Positions 53,644 through 64,000 of a stretch of DNA of 64,000 bases are shown one piece after another. Positions within the stretch are counted from its first letter, which is position 1; the number at the start of each line of letters is the position of its first letter. The notes beneath the pieces are model-generated. The model did not search any database. It was not told the origin of the DNA and saw nothing but the letters and a program-made list of their open reading frames with translations. A program made the translations under genes and the position numbers. Origin of the DNA: Euclidia mi (taxonomy: Eukaryota; Arthropoda; Insecta; Lepidoptera; Erebidae); NCBI GenBank assembly GCA_944739405.2, contig OX123190.2, forward strand, positions 60,593,805 to 60,657,804, given 5' to 3'.

Positions 53644-56600
53644 TAAGATTATTTTAGCTACTGATACTAATTATTACATTAAGTTGTCGGCAAATAGCAT
53701 ACCATTTTCGTGGTTAGTGGATACCGGCGCTACAATTTCGGCGTTGAAATATAAGTATGTTCTAGAACAAAACTTTCCACTCCATAAAAAGGACGTAATT
53801 ATAAATGGAATTGGTGGCAAAGTCCATGCAATTGGATATGTATATTTAACGTTGACTTCGGGTGAACATTGCCTTAAATGTATTAAGTTTTATGTATTTG
53901 ATTCTCTGCCATGTAGGGCAAATGGCATCATCGGTCAAGACTTTCTTAGTAAACATAGTTCTATATTAGATTTTAGTAATGAAACTTTTACATTATGGAC
54001 ACAGAATAATTTTAAATTAGTTTTACCTTTACTAAGATATAATAACTCGTTTGTAATTTCACCAAGATGTGAATCTATACATTACTTTCAGACAGAGTTT
54101 ACTGACGAGTGTGTGGTACATTCTAAGGAAATTAGTGAGGGTGTATTTTTAGCTAGTTGTATTGCTAAGCCAGTAAACGGTCTAATACCAATTAAGATAT
54201 TAAATACCACGGATAAGTCTTGTACATTATCTAACGTCAATCCATATATAGAAAAGTTAAGTGAATATAACATTTGTAATTTTGATAAGTCAGGAAATGA
54301 TGCAATTCGAGTAAAACAATTATTTTCAGCTTTGAACTTGAAACATCTCAATAAGGAAGAACAAATATCGATTGAGAATTTGTGCGCTAAGTACTCGGAT
54401 ATTTTTTATTTGCCAGGAGACAAACTGTCTACAACTAGTATTTATAAACATTCAATTAGTTTGAAACCAAATGTTGTTCCTGTATTCACTAAACCCTATC
54501 GTTTACCACATTCTCAAAAGGGAGAAATTAAACAACAAATTGATAAAATGTTAAGTGAAGGGGTCATTGAACCTTGTCAAAGTGAATGGTCTAGCCCCGT
54601 GTTACTAGTTCCGAAAAAGACGGATTCAACCGGTCAGAAAAAGTGGCGATTAGTTATTGATTATCGTAAATTAAATAATTGTATTGAAGACGACAAGTTT
54701 CCATTACCTAATATTTCCGAAGTACTCGATTCACTTTCTGGTTCAGTTTATTTTTCACATTTAGATATGTATCAAGGTTATTATAATATAAATCTTGAAA
54801 AAAATAGCAGAAAGTACACTGCATTTTGTTCAGGACAGTATCAGATGACTCGAATGCCCATGGGGTTGAAAACGAGTCCAGGATCTTTTTCTAGAATGAT
54901 GACTATGGCCATGACTGGATTAACATACGAAAAATGTCTGGTCTACTTAGATGATTTGGTGGTCTTTGGAAGACAATTAAGTATACATAATAGAAACCTA
55001 CAAGATGTATTTGAGCGGTTAAGAAAAGTTAATTTAAAACTTAACCCTCAAAAATGTCAATTTTTGAAGAAAGAGTTGCTTTATTTAGGCCATGTAGTAT
55101 CTGGCGACGGCGTATTACCTGACCCGGATAAAATAAAAGTTGTACAAAATTATCCGTGTCCGACTAATGTAGATGAAACTAGGAGATTTGTTGCCTTTGT
55201 TAACTTTTATAGGAAATTTATTCCAAACTTCGCAGAGTTAGCCTATCCACTTAATAAATTATGCCGTAAAAATGCTTCTTTTGTATGGAACGAAAAGTGT
55301 CAATACTCATTTGAAAAATTAAAAGAAAAAATATTATCTCCACCGGTTTTACAATATCCCGATTTTTCTGAACAAAATGAATTCGTTGTTCAGACGGATG
55401 CTTCTAATTACGCAATCGGTGCAATTTTATCAAATAAAAATGGAAAGCCAGTAGCTTTCGCTAGTAGGACACTAAATAAATCTGAAGTGAATTACCCAAC
55501 TATTGATAAGGAATTGCTAGCTATAGTTTGGGCAATTAAACATTTTCGGCCATATTTATATGGGAAACATTTTAAAATCTTGACAGATCATAGACCTTTA
55601 ATTTCTTTATTTAACATGAAAGACCCATCTAGTAGATTATTTAAATTTAGGTTACTGTTAGAAGAATATGATTTTACTATAGAACATGTTAAGGGTTCGG
55701 ATAATACGGCTGCAGACGCATTATCTCGAATTTCCATAACATCTAATGATTTAAAACACATGCATGAATCATGTGTCTCGGTTATGACTAGAGCTCAGAA
55801 AAGAAACTTGACTGACAATACTTGTAATAAAGATACGAGTAGTACTTCTACAGTTTGGCCTGATCAACCAAACGTCTCTCGTATTAGTTCGAACGAATCT
55901 GTAGAATTACGTTTCATTGACGCTTACAAGCTAGAGGAGTATAGGAAAAATGGTACTATAAATAAAGAGAGTAAGATTTTTATATATGTTCCTAATGAAA
56001 GAACTATATATGTTAAATATGTATCTTCTCCATCACAAATATCGCGAGACGAATTTGTGAGAGAGTTACAAGACTTTTGCAAAAGTATAAATATTACTGA
56101 AATATATTTAATAAAAAGTAATAAGAATAATATTTTTATAGAAAAGTTATTAAATGAGATAGATAATACAAAGGATTGGACCGGTCCCCAATTACATATA
56201 GTAAAGGATGTACATCGAATAGAAAATAAAGATGATAAACGAGTAATTTTGAACGATTTTCATCTCTTACCCACGAGTGGCCACGCGGGTGTGAGACGAA
56301 TGTTCAATAACATTAAAAAATATTATTATTGGACAGGATTAGAAAATGATATTAAGGAATTTGTCAAAAGATGCGACAAATGTCAAAAACAAAAATATTC
56401 TACTCATAATATTAAGCAACCAATGGAGATAACTACCACAGCGCATACTGCGTTTGAGAAAATTTATATTGACTTAGTAGGACCTCTAGACAGAGATACT
56501 TATAATTATAGTTATATTCTCACGTTACAGTGTGAACTAACTAAATATATTGAGGCCTATCCTTTAGTTACTAAGACAACAGAAGAAGTCGCGAAAGCAT

Positions 56601-57248
56601 TAGTCAATAATTTTATATTAAGGTATGGAGTACCGAAGGTGATAGCGACAGATCGTGGGACAGAGTTTCTCTCATCAACATTTAAGGAGGTATGTAAACT
56701 TTTGAATGTCAAACAGTTAAACTCTACTGCTTATCATCACCACACATAAACATTTAAACTCATATCTTCGTATTCAAACAGACAATCACCCTGAGACATG
56801 GAGTACATGGCTCCCATTTTGGTCATTTTGCTATAATACTTCGGTTCATTAATCTACTAAATATACTCCTTACGAGTTAGTTTTTGGTAAAAAGTGCTGT
56901 TTGCCTAGTAATTTTACGAATATAAATAGAGTAGATCCACTCTATAATTATGATTATTATCCATTTGAATTAAAATTTAGACTACAAAAGTCTTTGAAAG
57001 ATGCTAGAGACAACCTTCTCAAAAGTAAATTAGAACGAAAAGAGCGATATGATAAAAATGTAAATCCAACAACTTATCATTCTGATGACTTAGTTTTAGT
57101 TAAGAATAATATGTGTAATAAATTAGATTGTGTTTATTCTGGGCCATATAGAGTTATTTCTGACGAGTCACCGAATGTCAAAATATTAAAGAATGGAAAA
57201 GTAGATGTTATTCACAAAAATAGAACTAAATTGTACCACCAACAGTAA
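53636..57248 (+). pseudogene. gypsy Pol (PR-RT-RNase H-IN), integrase damaged
   Basis: The long frame 53636-56749 overlaps Gag by 8 nt and has no ATG at its start, so it would be made by frameshifting. Protease: LVDTGATIS (Asp29). RT: LPHSQKGEIKQQI, VLLVPKKTDSTGQKKWRLVIDYR, YLDD (Asp439, Asp440). RNase H: QTDASNYAIGA (Asp588) and TDHRPLISLF. Integrase: the zinc finger from His876 (HLLPTSGHAGVRRM) to CDKCQKQK, and catalytic Asp946 (YIDLVGPL) and Asp1006 (ATDRGTEF). A small deletion near 56745 removes the third acidic residue and shifts the frame. The rest, including a further stop near 56851, continues to 57248 with the C-terminal DDLVLVKNN and YSGPYRVI blocks. Chromodomain: none seen. Confidence 0.9.
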
Positions 57249-57428
57249 TATTTTAGATATTACACAAAGTTTTTATCTTTTATTTATAATTTGTATACCT
57301 ATTTTTAAAACTACTGAATCAATTATGTATTAAATTAAAGCGTATAGTATTTTTACGTACCATTAGGTAAGGATAATAAAATAAAACAAAATTGTAATTT
57401 TATTTTATTTTTACACCGCCTTGGGAGG
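57249..57428 (+). other. gypsy 3' untranslated region and polypurine tract
   Basis: AT-rich, with no env-like frame. The stretch TTGGGAGG just before the 3' LTR (57421-57428) is the likely, rather short, plus-strand primer. Confidence 0.6.
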
Positions 57429-57582
57429 TGTAGTGTGTAATTGATGTAATGTACCTATGTTATACTTGTGTATGTGTATGTAATCAACATGTCTATTTAA
57501 TCATGTGTAATCCTAAAATATAGAGAGTATTATTAGAGCAGTCAGTGGTATCATTTCTCTCCCAAATACCTTCGCCTTTACA
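57429..57582 (+). repeat. gypsy 3' LTR
   Basis: 154 bp, no difference from the 5' LTR that I can find by eye. Followed by the AGTG duplication and then by element D. Confidence 0.95.
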
Positions 57583-57694
57583 AGTGAAGAAAATCAGATC
57601 TGTGTGAAGGTACCATGAGTTGAAGATTAGTAGAGGAACGAAGATTGCGCTCATGGTTAGAACATAAGTACTGAAAGTAAGGAGTCATATACTG
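57583..57694 (-). mobile_element. Element D, part 2 (between gypsy and element E)
   Basis: On the minus strand these 112 bp encode the block corresponding to YLSSYCQYLCCNHERNLRSS of element C and the following PSH motif. They join part 1 to part 3 in sequence and reading order. This short bridge proves that the pieces on either side are one element. Confidence 0.85.
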
Positions 57695-57830
57695 AAATGA
57701 AATGAAATGAAATGAAATGAAATGAAATTATTCTTTATTTCGTGTAAACTTTGTATAAAGTGCTTACGAAACGTCAATTTTAAATTTATCAGTTGTACAA
57801 GTTTATATTTTTATGTTGAATTAGAGCAGC

Positions 57831-59405
57831 TCAATCCCAAGCATTTTTGTCGTCTATATAATCGGAAATTTTATAATATGCTTTTAAACACAACTTAGTT
57901 TTAACAATTATCTTAAATTTATTTATTGTTAAATTTCTTATATTAAGAGGGAGCTTGTTATAAAAGCGTATACACTGCCCCATAAAACAGTTACTTATTT
58001 TGTGGAGGCGGGTACTATGAACTACAAGATTATACTTATGTCTAGTATTTACAGTGTGAAGATCACTTTTTTTACTAAATTTGTCAATATTCTTGTGGAC
58101 ATATAAGAGATTATCGTATATATATTGCGATACAACAGTTAGAATGCCTATCTCACTGAACTTTCCTCTTAGAGAAACACGAGGACCAAGGTTGTAAATT
58201 CCCCTTATTGCTCTTTTCTGCAGAACGAATATTGTGTTAAGGTCTGCAGCATTCCCCCAGAGAAGAATCCCATAAGACATAATACTATGAAAGTAACTGA
58301 AATAAACCATTCTAGCTGTATCTATATCTGTAAGGCGTCTAATTGTCCTAACTGCATAAGCTGCAGAACTAAGTTTGCCCGAAAGTCTTTCTATATGCGG
58401 ACCCCATTGGAGTTTGGTATCAAGCATAATACCTAGAAACATAGTCGTCCCGACGGGCTCAATTCTGGATTCCTTAAGTTGTACATTGGTTTCCATCTGT
58501 TTAACATTGGGCATTGAGAATTTTAATAGTTTGGTTTTCTTATCATTAAGTAATAAATTATTTACATTAAACCAACTAACAACTTTAGAGAGTGCATTGT
58601 TTACTTCGTCAAAATTTATCTGTTGTCGTCTAATATTAAAAATTAAGGAGGTGTCATCCGCGAACAACACAATCTCATGATTCTTTTTTACATAATAAGG
58701 TAGATCGTTAATATAAATCAAAAAAAGAAATGGTCCGAGAATTGACCCCTGCGGGACTCCCATTTTTAAGGCAGAACCTGGAGATGTCTTGTCATTGATC
58801 TGGACCTTCTGGATTCTTTTGCCCAAGTAAGAAACCAGGAGATCGAGAGCTTTGTTCCTAACGCCGTAATGATACAATTTCCTGACCAGAGTGTCATGAT
58901 GTACACAATCAAACGCTTTTGACAAGTCGCAAAAAATACCTAATGCATCTTGCGACTTCTCCCAAGCTGCAAATATACTTTTGAGTAGTTCAACTCCTGC
59001 GTCAGTAGTCGAACGACCCCTCGTAAATCCGAACTGTTTCTCGTGGAGTAGATTATGTCTATTGAAATAACTAAGCAACTGACTAAGAATTAATTTTTCA
59101 AAAATTTTACTAAGTGTCGGCAATACAGAAATAGGTCGAAAATTAGAAGGGTCGGTTGTGTCACCAGATTTAAATAAAGGTATAACTTTACTATATTTCA
59201 TTAAGTCAGGAAATATTCCAGAAGCGACGCAACCGTTGAATACCGCTGCAAGATGTGGAGCAATTATGCTAATAATAGATGAAGTAGTCTTCACTGACAG
59301 TCCCCACAAATCCATTGTCTTTTTCATATTTAAAGTTTTAAATTGTTTATAATATAAAAATAATATCGTCAGTAGTAACAACAGTGAATTCAAAGGCTGC
59401 ATCAC
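57831..59405 (-). pseudogene. Element E ORF2, reverse transcriptase half
   Basis: This open frame continues ORF2 after the frameshift near 59350. RT motifs in order: YSKVIPLFKSGD, FRPISVLPTLSKIFEKLI, KQFGFTRGRSTTDA, IFCDLSKAFDCVHHDTL (catalytic Asp), MGVPQGSILGPFLFLIYIND and FADD (58664-58653). The C-terminus has SYGILLWGNAAD, VLQKRAIRGIYNLG and SQYIYDNLLYVHKN, common in this group. The Met used for the upstream edge is arbitrary; the homologous part begins around LNMKKTMDLWGLS. It ends at TGA/TAA 57831-57833. It is otherwise uninterrupted for about 500 residues. Confidence 0.9.
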
Positions 59406-60834
59406 ATTCTGGCACGCAGTCCCTAAGAAGCATTTCAGCAGACATAGAAGATGAGTTGAGCGACTCTGTTGTCACTATAGGTATATTAGCAAAGAAATTT
59501 TCAAATTCTGTCGCAACTTCCAGGTCCTCTGAAATACTCACATTATTGATTTTTAACAGGTAGTCGCGGCTGCGTGCTTTAGCTCTGCCAGTTTCATTGT
59601 TGATCACATTCCAGGTAGCCTTTATAGTGTTTTCTGATAGTTTTATTTTATTTCTCAAATAAATAGATTTTGCCGTGTTACAAGCTTGTCTAAATATTTT
59701 GGAATATTTTCTTACGTAATTAATAAAGGTCTGACTATTATTATAAGACTTTTCATTATACAGTTCATATAACCTAATTCGGCTTTTATGAATACCTTCA
59801 GTTGCCCAATCACTAAACATCAGACGGTCAGTTACATTTAATTTTTTGGATGTAAATACAGTCTGAAATTCGTCATTAATTAATTTAAATAAGGAGTTAT
59901 ATAACTGATCCGGATGGTCATGATGTGGCAACCAACGCATTTTTCGAGATAAATTGTTTTTAAAAGTTTTAAGTCGTTTCTCATTTATTGGTATATATTT
60001 AACAATTTTTCTCTGTTCACTCGGGCATTCTCTTGGACAACAGATTAACTGCCCACTGTGATCTGACTGAAGCATATTAATCAAAGATTTGTGTATTGGT
60101 TTTATACTAGTAAATATATTATCAATAGAAGTACCACTTGTGGCAGTCACTCTAGTTGGTTCATAGAAATTATGACATAAATTGTATGACTTAAGTAAAT
60201 TTAAAAAATTGATAGTTGAAGAGCATTTTTCTAATATGTTAATGTTAAAGTCTCCACAAATAGCAACCGTTTTACGGCAATCACAAACTTTGCTTAGAGC
60301 ATCCTCCATAATAACTAAAAAACTTTCAAATGGTGCACATCGAGGTTTGTATACACTCATAACAATGAACTGCTCAAACTCAACACATGTAATCTCTACT
60401 ACTCGCTCAACAGAGAGGCTCACAATGTCAGTCCTTTCTTTAAATTTTAGAAATTTACTTGCTATGATTAACGAGCCACCATGGATAAAATTTTCTCTAC
60501 TGAACGAGCTTACAACCTGGTGGTTATTAAAATTGAATATGAACTGGTGGCTTCTTAGCCAATGTTCTGTAATGCATAAAATATCAATATTGTTACCGTT
60601 TATAAACAATTCCAATTCTAACTCCTTACCCATCAACCCTTGTATATTTTGATGCACCAGGTTGATACAATTTTTAAAATTATTGTTTGTATGTGTGGTT
60701 GATGGAACTATGTTTTTGTCACTTAAACTAGGTACAAAATTTGGTGTCTTATTAAATATATTGCCAGAGATTGACTCTATTGTCTCAGAAGTCAATTTAA
60801 AGAATTTGGAACGGATTCCAAGCTTATATTGCAT
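59347..60834 (-). pseudogene. Element E ORF2, endonuclease half
   Basis: It starts at ATG 60834 (MQYKLGIRSKFFKL), overlapping the end of ORF1 by 43 bp in another frame. The endonuclease domain (about residues 55-270) has LVHQNIQGL (Asn), ITEHWL (Glu), GGSLIIASK, GDFNINIL (Asp, Asn), TSIDNIFTS and the terminal SDHSGQLI (Asp-His pair). All catalytic residues I can place are present. The linker that follows contains SRIRLYELYNEKS and NNETGRAKARSRDYLLK. The frame stops at 59347-59349 after TTDDIIFIL, where the family would continue into RT, so a single indel splits ORF2. Confidence 0.9.
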
Positions 60835-62375
60835 GTCAAATTTGACTGCTCAATAAAAGCAGTGTGGTTAGCCAAAACCTTGGCTGAGTTATTAATATAA
60901 TAAGCTAGCGATGACGCTATTTGTCTTTTATAAAATTGTGATATATAATAATTATCATATGTCAAATAAAAAATTCTAATTAAAGCATTAGAGTCAATAA
61001 TGTCAATCAAATTATTATAAAATGTCATAGTATGCAATTTTGAATTAATCTTAAATCTATAATCATTTTCAGCTTGTGGCAACAGGTTACTGTAAGGAAA
61101 AGCAAGTAACAGAATTTTTCTAACTTTTAAATTGAGTAATTGGTCAAAATATCTCTGTATTACATTTATATTTGCATTTCCTCTTCTCCCAATAAATATA
61201 ATAATTGTTGTTTCAGGACAGTATGTTTTAGATAAAATAGATTGCATTATTTGAGAATAAGTTGCTCCAGGCATACATATGTTAGTAATAGCTAAACCTG
61301 TCCTTTGCCGCAACAACTGGCTCATGTTTTTCCCTATCTCATGACTAAACATTAATAGTTTGTTGGTGTTTGTAATGTGGGGTGAGAAGGAAATACCAAG
61401 ATTAGAATCAATGGTGCTGTTACCCGCTGCATCAGACGGTGATAACAAATCAGAGCAATAATTTAATGTAGTTGGCTGTGAATGACTCCGTGGCATCTGG
61501 TTATGTTCATTGCCATGATTATTATTGGTAAGGGATTGGAGCCTCTGCTCATTATACTTACACAAGTCCACTAAGTCATCCATTGCCAAGATATGCTCAT
61601 TTATTTGTTTTTGTGATAAATTATATTTTTTTGTCATGTTCAACAAAGATTCTTGTAAACTGTCAATCTCCGTTTGCAAACAATGAATATCAGCATCATA
61701 CTTTAATAGGTTAGAATCTAATTTAGCTAGACATACTGACATCTGTTCCTTTACATTAACATATTTTTTGCAATAATCTATATTAATACTTGATTTCTTG
61801 TACATTCTCAACAATTTTTCCTTTTTCCTGATAAATTTATTAATTTTAACATACTTCTTCAATTTATTACAGGCTTTCATGTTTCTAAATGACTGAATAG
61901 ATGAATTAGACTCTGTTAAATCAATAGTCACTATGTTTCTACTGCTATCATCGGAGATGGCAGAAACCATGCATGGAGCGCTACCTACCAGCTCATCAAA
62001 TAGCGATTGTGTTGTAACTGATTTCATAGACTGGTTTGCACTTTGTAATAAGTTAATATGATTATTGGCCTCACTTAGGAGACCCTCCAATTCAGTGATG
62101 CGTTTGAGAGCTTTCTCAAATTCATCACTGCACCTGTCAAATTGCATTACAATGTTTTGTAATCTATCCCTTTCGTCTAAAGAAGTGACTAAATTAGAGT
62201 GCATTTCTGCCATCTCACTCCTAAGCTGAGAGTTCTTCCCTAAAATCTGTAGCATTTCCCTCTCATTGTCCTCATGTTCACTTTGTAGTGACTGACACAA
62301 ATCCTTATATTTCTTTAGTTCAGTAAGGGTCACCTGTAATTTCTCATCGTCTTGGCGTGCCCTTCTGGTCATCAT
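60792..62375 (-). CDS. Element E ORF1: coiled coil plus esterase-like domain
   Basis: 527 residues from ATG 62375 (MMTRRARQDDEKLQVT); an upstream in-frame GTG at 62432 is less likely. Residues about 8-115 are predicted coiled coil (DEKLQVTLTELKKYKDL, LDERDRLQNIVMQF, ITELEGLLSEANNHINLLQ), suited to making trimers. A second coiled coil lies near 230-290. The C-terminal 180 residues look like a worn SGNH/GDSL esterase fold: GATYSQIM (about 368), a hydrophobic strand ending IIIFIGRRGN (about 388-397), RKILLLAFPYSN, and TYDNYYISQF near 475. CR1-group ORF1 proteins are known to carry esterase domains. There is no zinc knuckle. The frame is intact. Confidence 0.75.
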   Translation of the reverse strand: MMTRRARQDDEKLQVTLTELKKYKDLCQSLQSEHEDNEREMLQILGKNSQLRSEMAEMHSNLVTSLDERDRLQNIVMQFDRCSDEFEKALKRITELEGLLSEANNHINLLQSANQSMKSVTTQSLFDELVGSAPCMVSAISDDSSRNIVTIDLTESNSSIQSFRNMKACNKLKKYVKINKFIRKKEKLLRMYKKSSINIDYCKKYVNVKEQMSVCLAKLDSNLLKYDADIHCLQTEIDSLQESLLNMTKKYNLSQKQINEHILAMDDLVDLCKYNEQRLQSLTNNNHGNEHNQMPRSHSQPTTLNYCSDLLSPSDAAGNSTIDSNLGISFSPHITNTNKLLMFSHEIGKNMSQLLRQRTGLAITNICMPGATYSQIMQSILSKTYCPETTIIIFIGRRGNANINVIQRYFDQLLNLKVRKILLLAFPYSNLLPQAENDYRFKINSKLHTMTFYNNLIDIIDSNALIRIFYLTYDNYYISQFYKRQIASSLAYYINNSAKVLANHTAFIEQSNLTCNISLESVPNSLN

Positions 62376-62811
62376 CTTGTTAAAAAGTAAATAAACAAAG
62401 CAAGAAAGGTCACTGAGGTTTGTGTAAGACACCTATAAAGTTGTTTGAGTAAATTGTGATATGCTAACTTGGTATGTTGCTTGTGTAAGGTGTACGAAAG
62501 TCAAATAAGAAGTAAACTCACCTCAAAATGGCTCAACTTTAGCTATTATTGTAAAATTAAATAAAATTGTACGTTAGTTTGACAGTTCACTTACTTGACT
62601 TTGCAAAACTTTTACAACTTGTTAAAACAACACTTATCACTGTTATTATACGACAATTATAATTATCACAGCTTATTACGTAAGGAATTAGCAAATTAGG
62701 CACATAATTATTAATTATATAGATTTAAAACTAATAAATTATTGGGAGAAATACAGTTTTACGTTAAACCACCAGTGTTGCCAGAAGCCAAAAAAAAAAG
62801 AAAAAAAAAAA
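62376..62811 (-). promoter_or_regulatory. Element E 5' UTR with internal promoter region (presumed)
   Basis: Between the T tract at the 5' junction and ORF1. LINE 5' UTRs hold the pol II promoter; I see no defined core motif beyond GGCAACACTGG near the start. The 22-nt T tract (62790-62811, one C) is at the element tip. Confidence 0.5.
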
Positions 62812-64000
62812 CTGAGGAGAAGTAGGAGATGTGAGAATAGTGTATAGAGTAGTGAGAGCACGCAAACTACGGCGCTGACGTATAGGGAGCCACTTTAGTT
62901 GGGAACGATAAGTAGACACATGGTCATACTTACGAAGATTAAAAACGAATCGAATGCAATTATTCAGAAAACGGTCAAGTTTATTGAGGAGATCTGCATT
63001 CAGGTCAAAGTAACATACATCACCATAGTTGATCAGTGGGAAAATCAAAGTTTGCACAAGCATTGTTTTAGTCTTGGAGGGGAGTAAGTTTTTAAGGCGG
63101 TAGAGAGCGCGTAATGTGCCGGTGACCTTCTGACTTACCTGTGTCACCTGAGCCTCCCAATTCAGCCTGGAATCCATGTGTAGCCCAAGATTTTTAACTG
63201 TAGGGTCAAGATCGACCATAGTGCCGTTAAAAATGATGGCTGGTAGTGTTGCTAAGTCCAGTCTGCTTAAAATTCGTTGACTACCCACTATTATAGCCTG
63301 AGTCTTGCAAGGATTTACAGTGAGACCAAACTTGTCAGACCATGTCTTTATTGTCGACAAATCTCTATTAACTTTGTCGATGGCCTCAGCTACACATTCC
63401 ACACTTACATGGGAGTAAATCTGCAGGTCGTCGGCATACAAATGGTAAGCGCACTGAAGATGTTGAGTTAGGAGATTAATGAAAATAGAAAATAAGAGAG
63501 GAGAGAGGATGCCGCCTTGAGGAACGCTAGATGTGATGTCGTACCACCCCGATGATGACTCATCGAGGCGGACAGACTGCTGACGACCTCGAAGATAAGT
63601 TGAGAACCAATCCAGGGCCCCAGCCGAGACCTTGAGATGGGAGAGGATAGATAAAAGGACATCGTGACTGACGGTATTGAAAGCATTTGAGAAATCGATC
63701 AACACTAAAACAGTGAGTTCGGTGTTTTCCATAGCCTCTCGAATATCGCCAGTCACTTTGAGGAGGGCGGAGGTAGTGCTATGACCAGGCCTAAAAGCCT
63801 GACTGAAGTGGACTTAACAAGTTATTGTGATAGACAAAACTAGACAATTGTTTGTTCACACAGGCTTCAAGCACTTTGGATAGGAAGGGTAAGATGGAGA
63901 TAGGCCGGAAGTGTTGAGGAAGAGTAGGATTGGGGATTTTGGGTAGAGGAATTATGTGGGCTTTGCGCCACAAGGAAGGAAAGGTAACAGAGGTAAGTGA
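62812..64000 (-). pseudogene. Element D, part 1: reverse transcriptase
   Basis: Minus-strand RT of the A-C family, running off the right edge of the window. Frame 63973-63791 reads MWRKAHIIPLPKIPNP, HFRPISILPFLSKVLEAC, SPLQSGF. An extra T at about 63795 shifts the frame. Frame 63756-62812 continues TGDIREAMENTELTVL, LIDFSNAFNTVSHDVLL (catalytic Asp), SVPQGGILSPLLFSIF, YADD (63438-63427), NYGDVCYFDLNADLL and KWLPIRQRRSLRALTTLY. It breaks at the insertion of E after TSPTSPQ. The natural continuation is at 57694, then 51390. Confidence 0.9.

Larger units (their letters stand above)
51391..57582 (+). mobile_element. Ty3/gypsy retrotransposon, mdg1/412-like
   Basis: Two 154-bp LTRs, identical by eye, bound a 6.2-kb element; AGTG is duplicated at both sides (51387-51390 and 57583-57586). 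Order: LTR, primer-binding site, small leader ORF, Gag, Pol (PR-RT-RH-IN), polypurine stretch, LTR. There is no env gene. The Gag ends in Arg/Gly repeats instead of a zinc knuckle, which together with the IEELF-VDLTVSQAKGDL-type Gag block suggests the mdg1/412 group. At least three lesions make this copy defective. Confidence 0.95.
57695..62811 (-). mobile_element. Non-LTR retrotransposon E (CR1/Jockey group), nearly intact
   Basis: Minus-strand LINE of 5.1 kb: 5' end at a T tract (62811-62790), then GGCTTCTGGCAACACTGG, a 5' UTR of about 410 bp, ORF1, ORF2 (endonuclease and RT), a 3' UTR and an (ATTTC)n tail (57695-57728). CTG occurs at both junctions with element D (57692-57694 and 62812-62814), a 3-bp duplication or microhomology. 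One frameshift in ORF2 is the only clear lesion. Confidence 0.9.

Noticed and set aside
57249..57428. An envelope gene in the gypsy element
   Set aside because: Only 180 bp separate Pol from the 3' LTR and no signal peptide or fusion-like frame is present; the leader ORF at 51757 is not in the env position.
57697..57728. CRISPR-like or telomere-like array (repeated GAAAT units)
   Set aside because: A 5-bp microsatellite that forms the 3' tail of element E; no spacers.

Overview
This window looks like eukaryotic, almost certainly insect and probably lepidopteran, chromosomal DNA that is dense in transposable elements. I see no bacterial-style gene order, no rRNA, no true tRNA gene and no multi-exon host gene I can defend. 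The lepidopteran call is an inference: a piggyBac end of the yabusame kind, several tRNA-headed SINE families, non-LTR elements with (TAAA)n tails and a shared 'taaggtagactgg' 3' UTR motif, and a DD34D mariner.

Layout. 1-3850: a decayed single-ORF non-LTR element (A) carrying a 769-bp miniature inverted-repeat element. 3851-7077: a 3'-truncated, decayed copia element on the minus strand. 7114-8540: a yabusame-like piggyBac 5' end and two SINEs. 8541-18600: mostly unassigned DNA with a deleted piggyBac (9910-10866), a GC-rich polyprotein N-terminus (14007), strong hairpins and a SINE. 18600-22556: an ORF1 fragment and element B, of the same family as A. 22957-24714: a dispersed repeat and a Tc1-like remnant with very long inverted repeats. 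25075-28260: a SINE and a second type of non-LTR element (F) that lacks its endonuclease. 28930-32518: element C, the best copy of the A/B family. 32519-46541: mostly unassigned DNA with SINEs and an intact-looking mariner inside a SINE. 46546-47140: a solo LTR. 48889-49588: a deleted PIF/Harbinger-type transposon. 50898-64000: one minus-strand A-family element (D) split into three parts by a Ty3/gypsy (mdg1/412-like) retrotransposon and by a nearly intact CR1/Jockey-group element (E).

The genes present are all mobile-element genes: endonuclease/reverse transcriptases, Gag and ORF1 proteins, a gypsy Pol, a mariner transposase, and pieces of piggyBac, Tc1 and Harbinger genes. The nesting gives a relative chronology: D landed first, gypsy and E later; the SINE before the mariner; element A before its MITE. 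The observations I find most worth following are a small myristoylation-plus-membrane-segment ORF in the gypsy leader, complementary 5'/3' UTR motifs that co-vary between elements B and C, an esterase-like domain in ORF1 of element E, and two deleted DNA transposons that keep only the starts of their genes.
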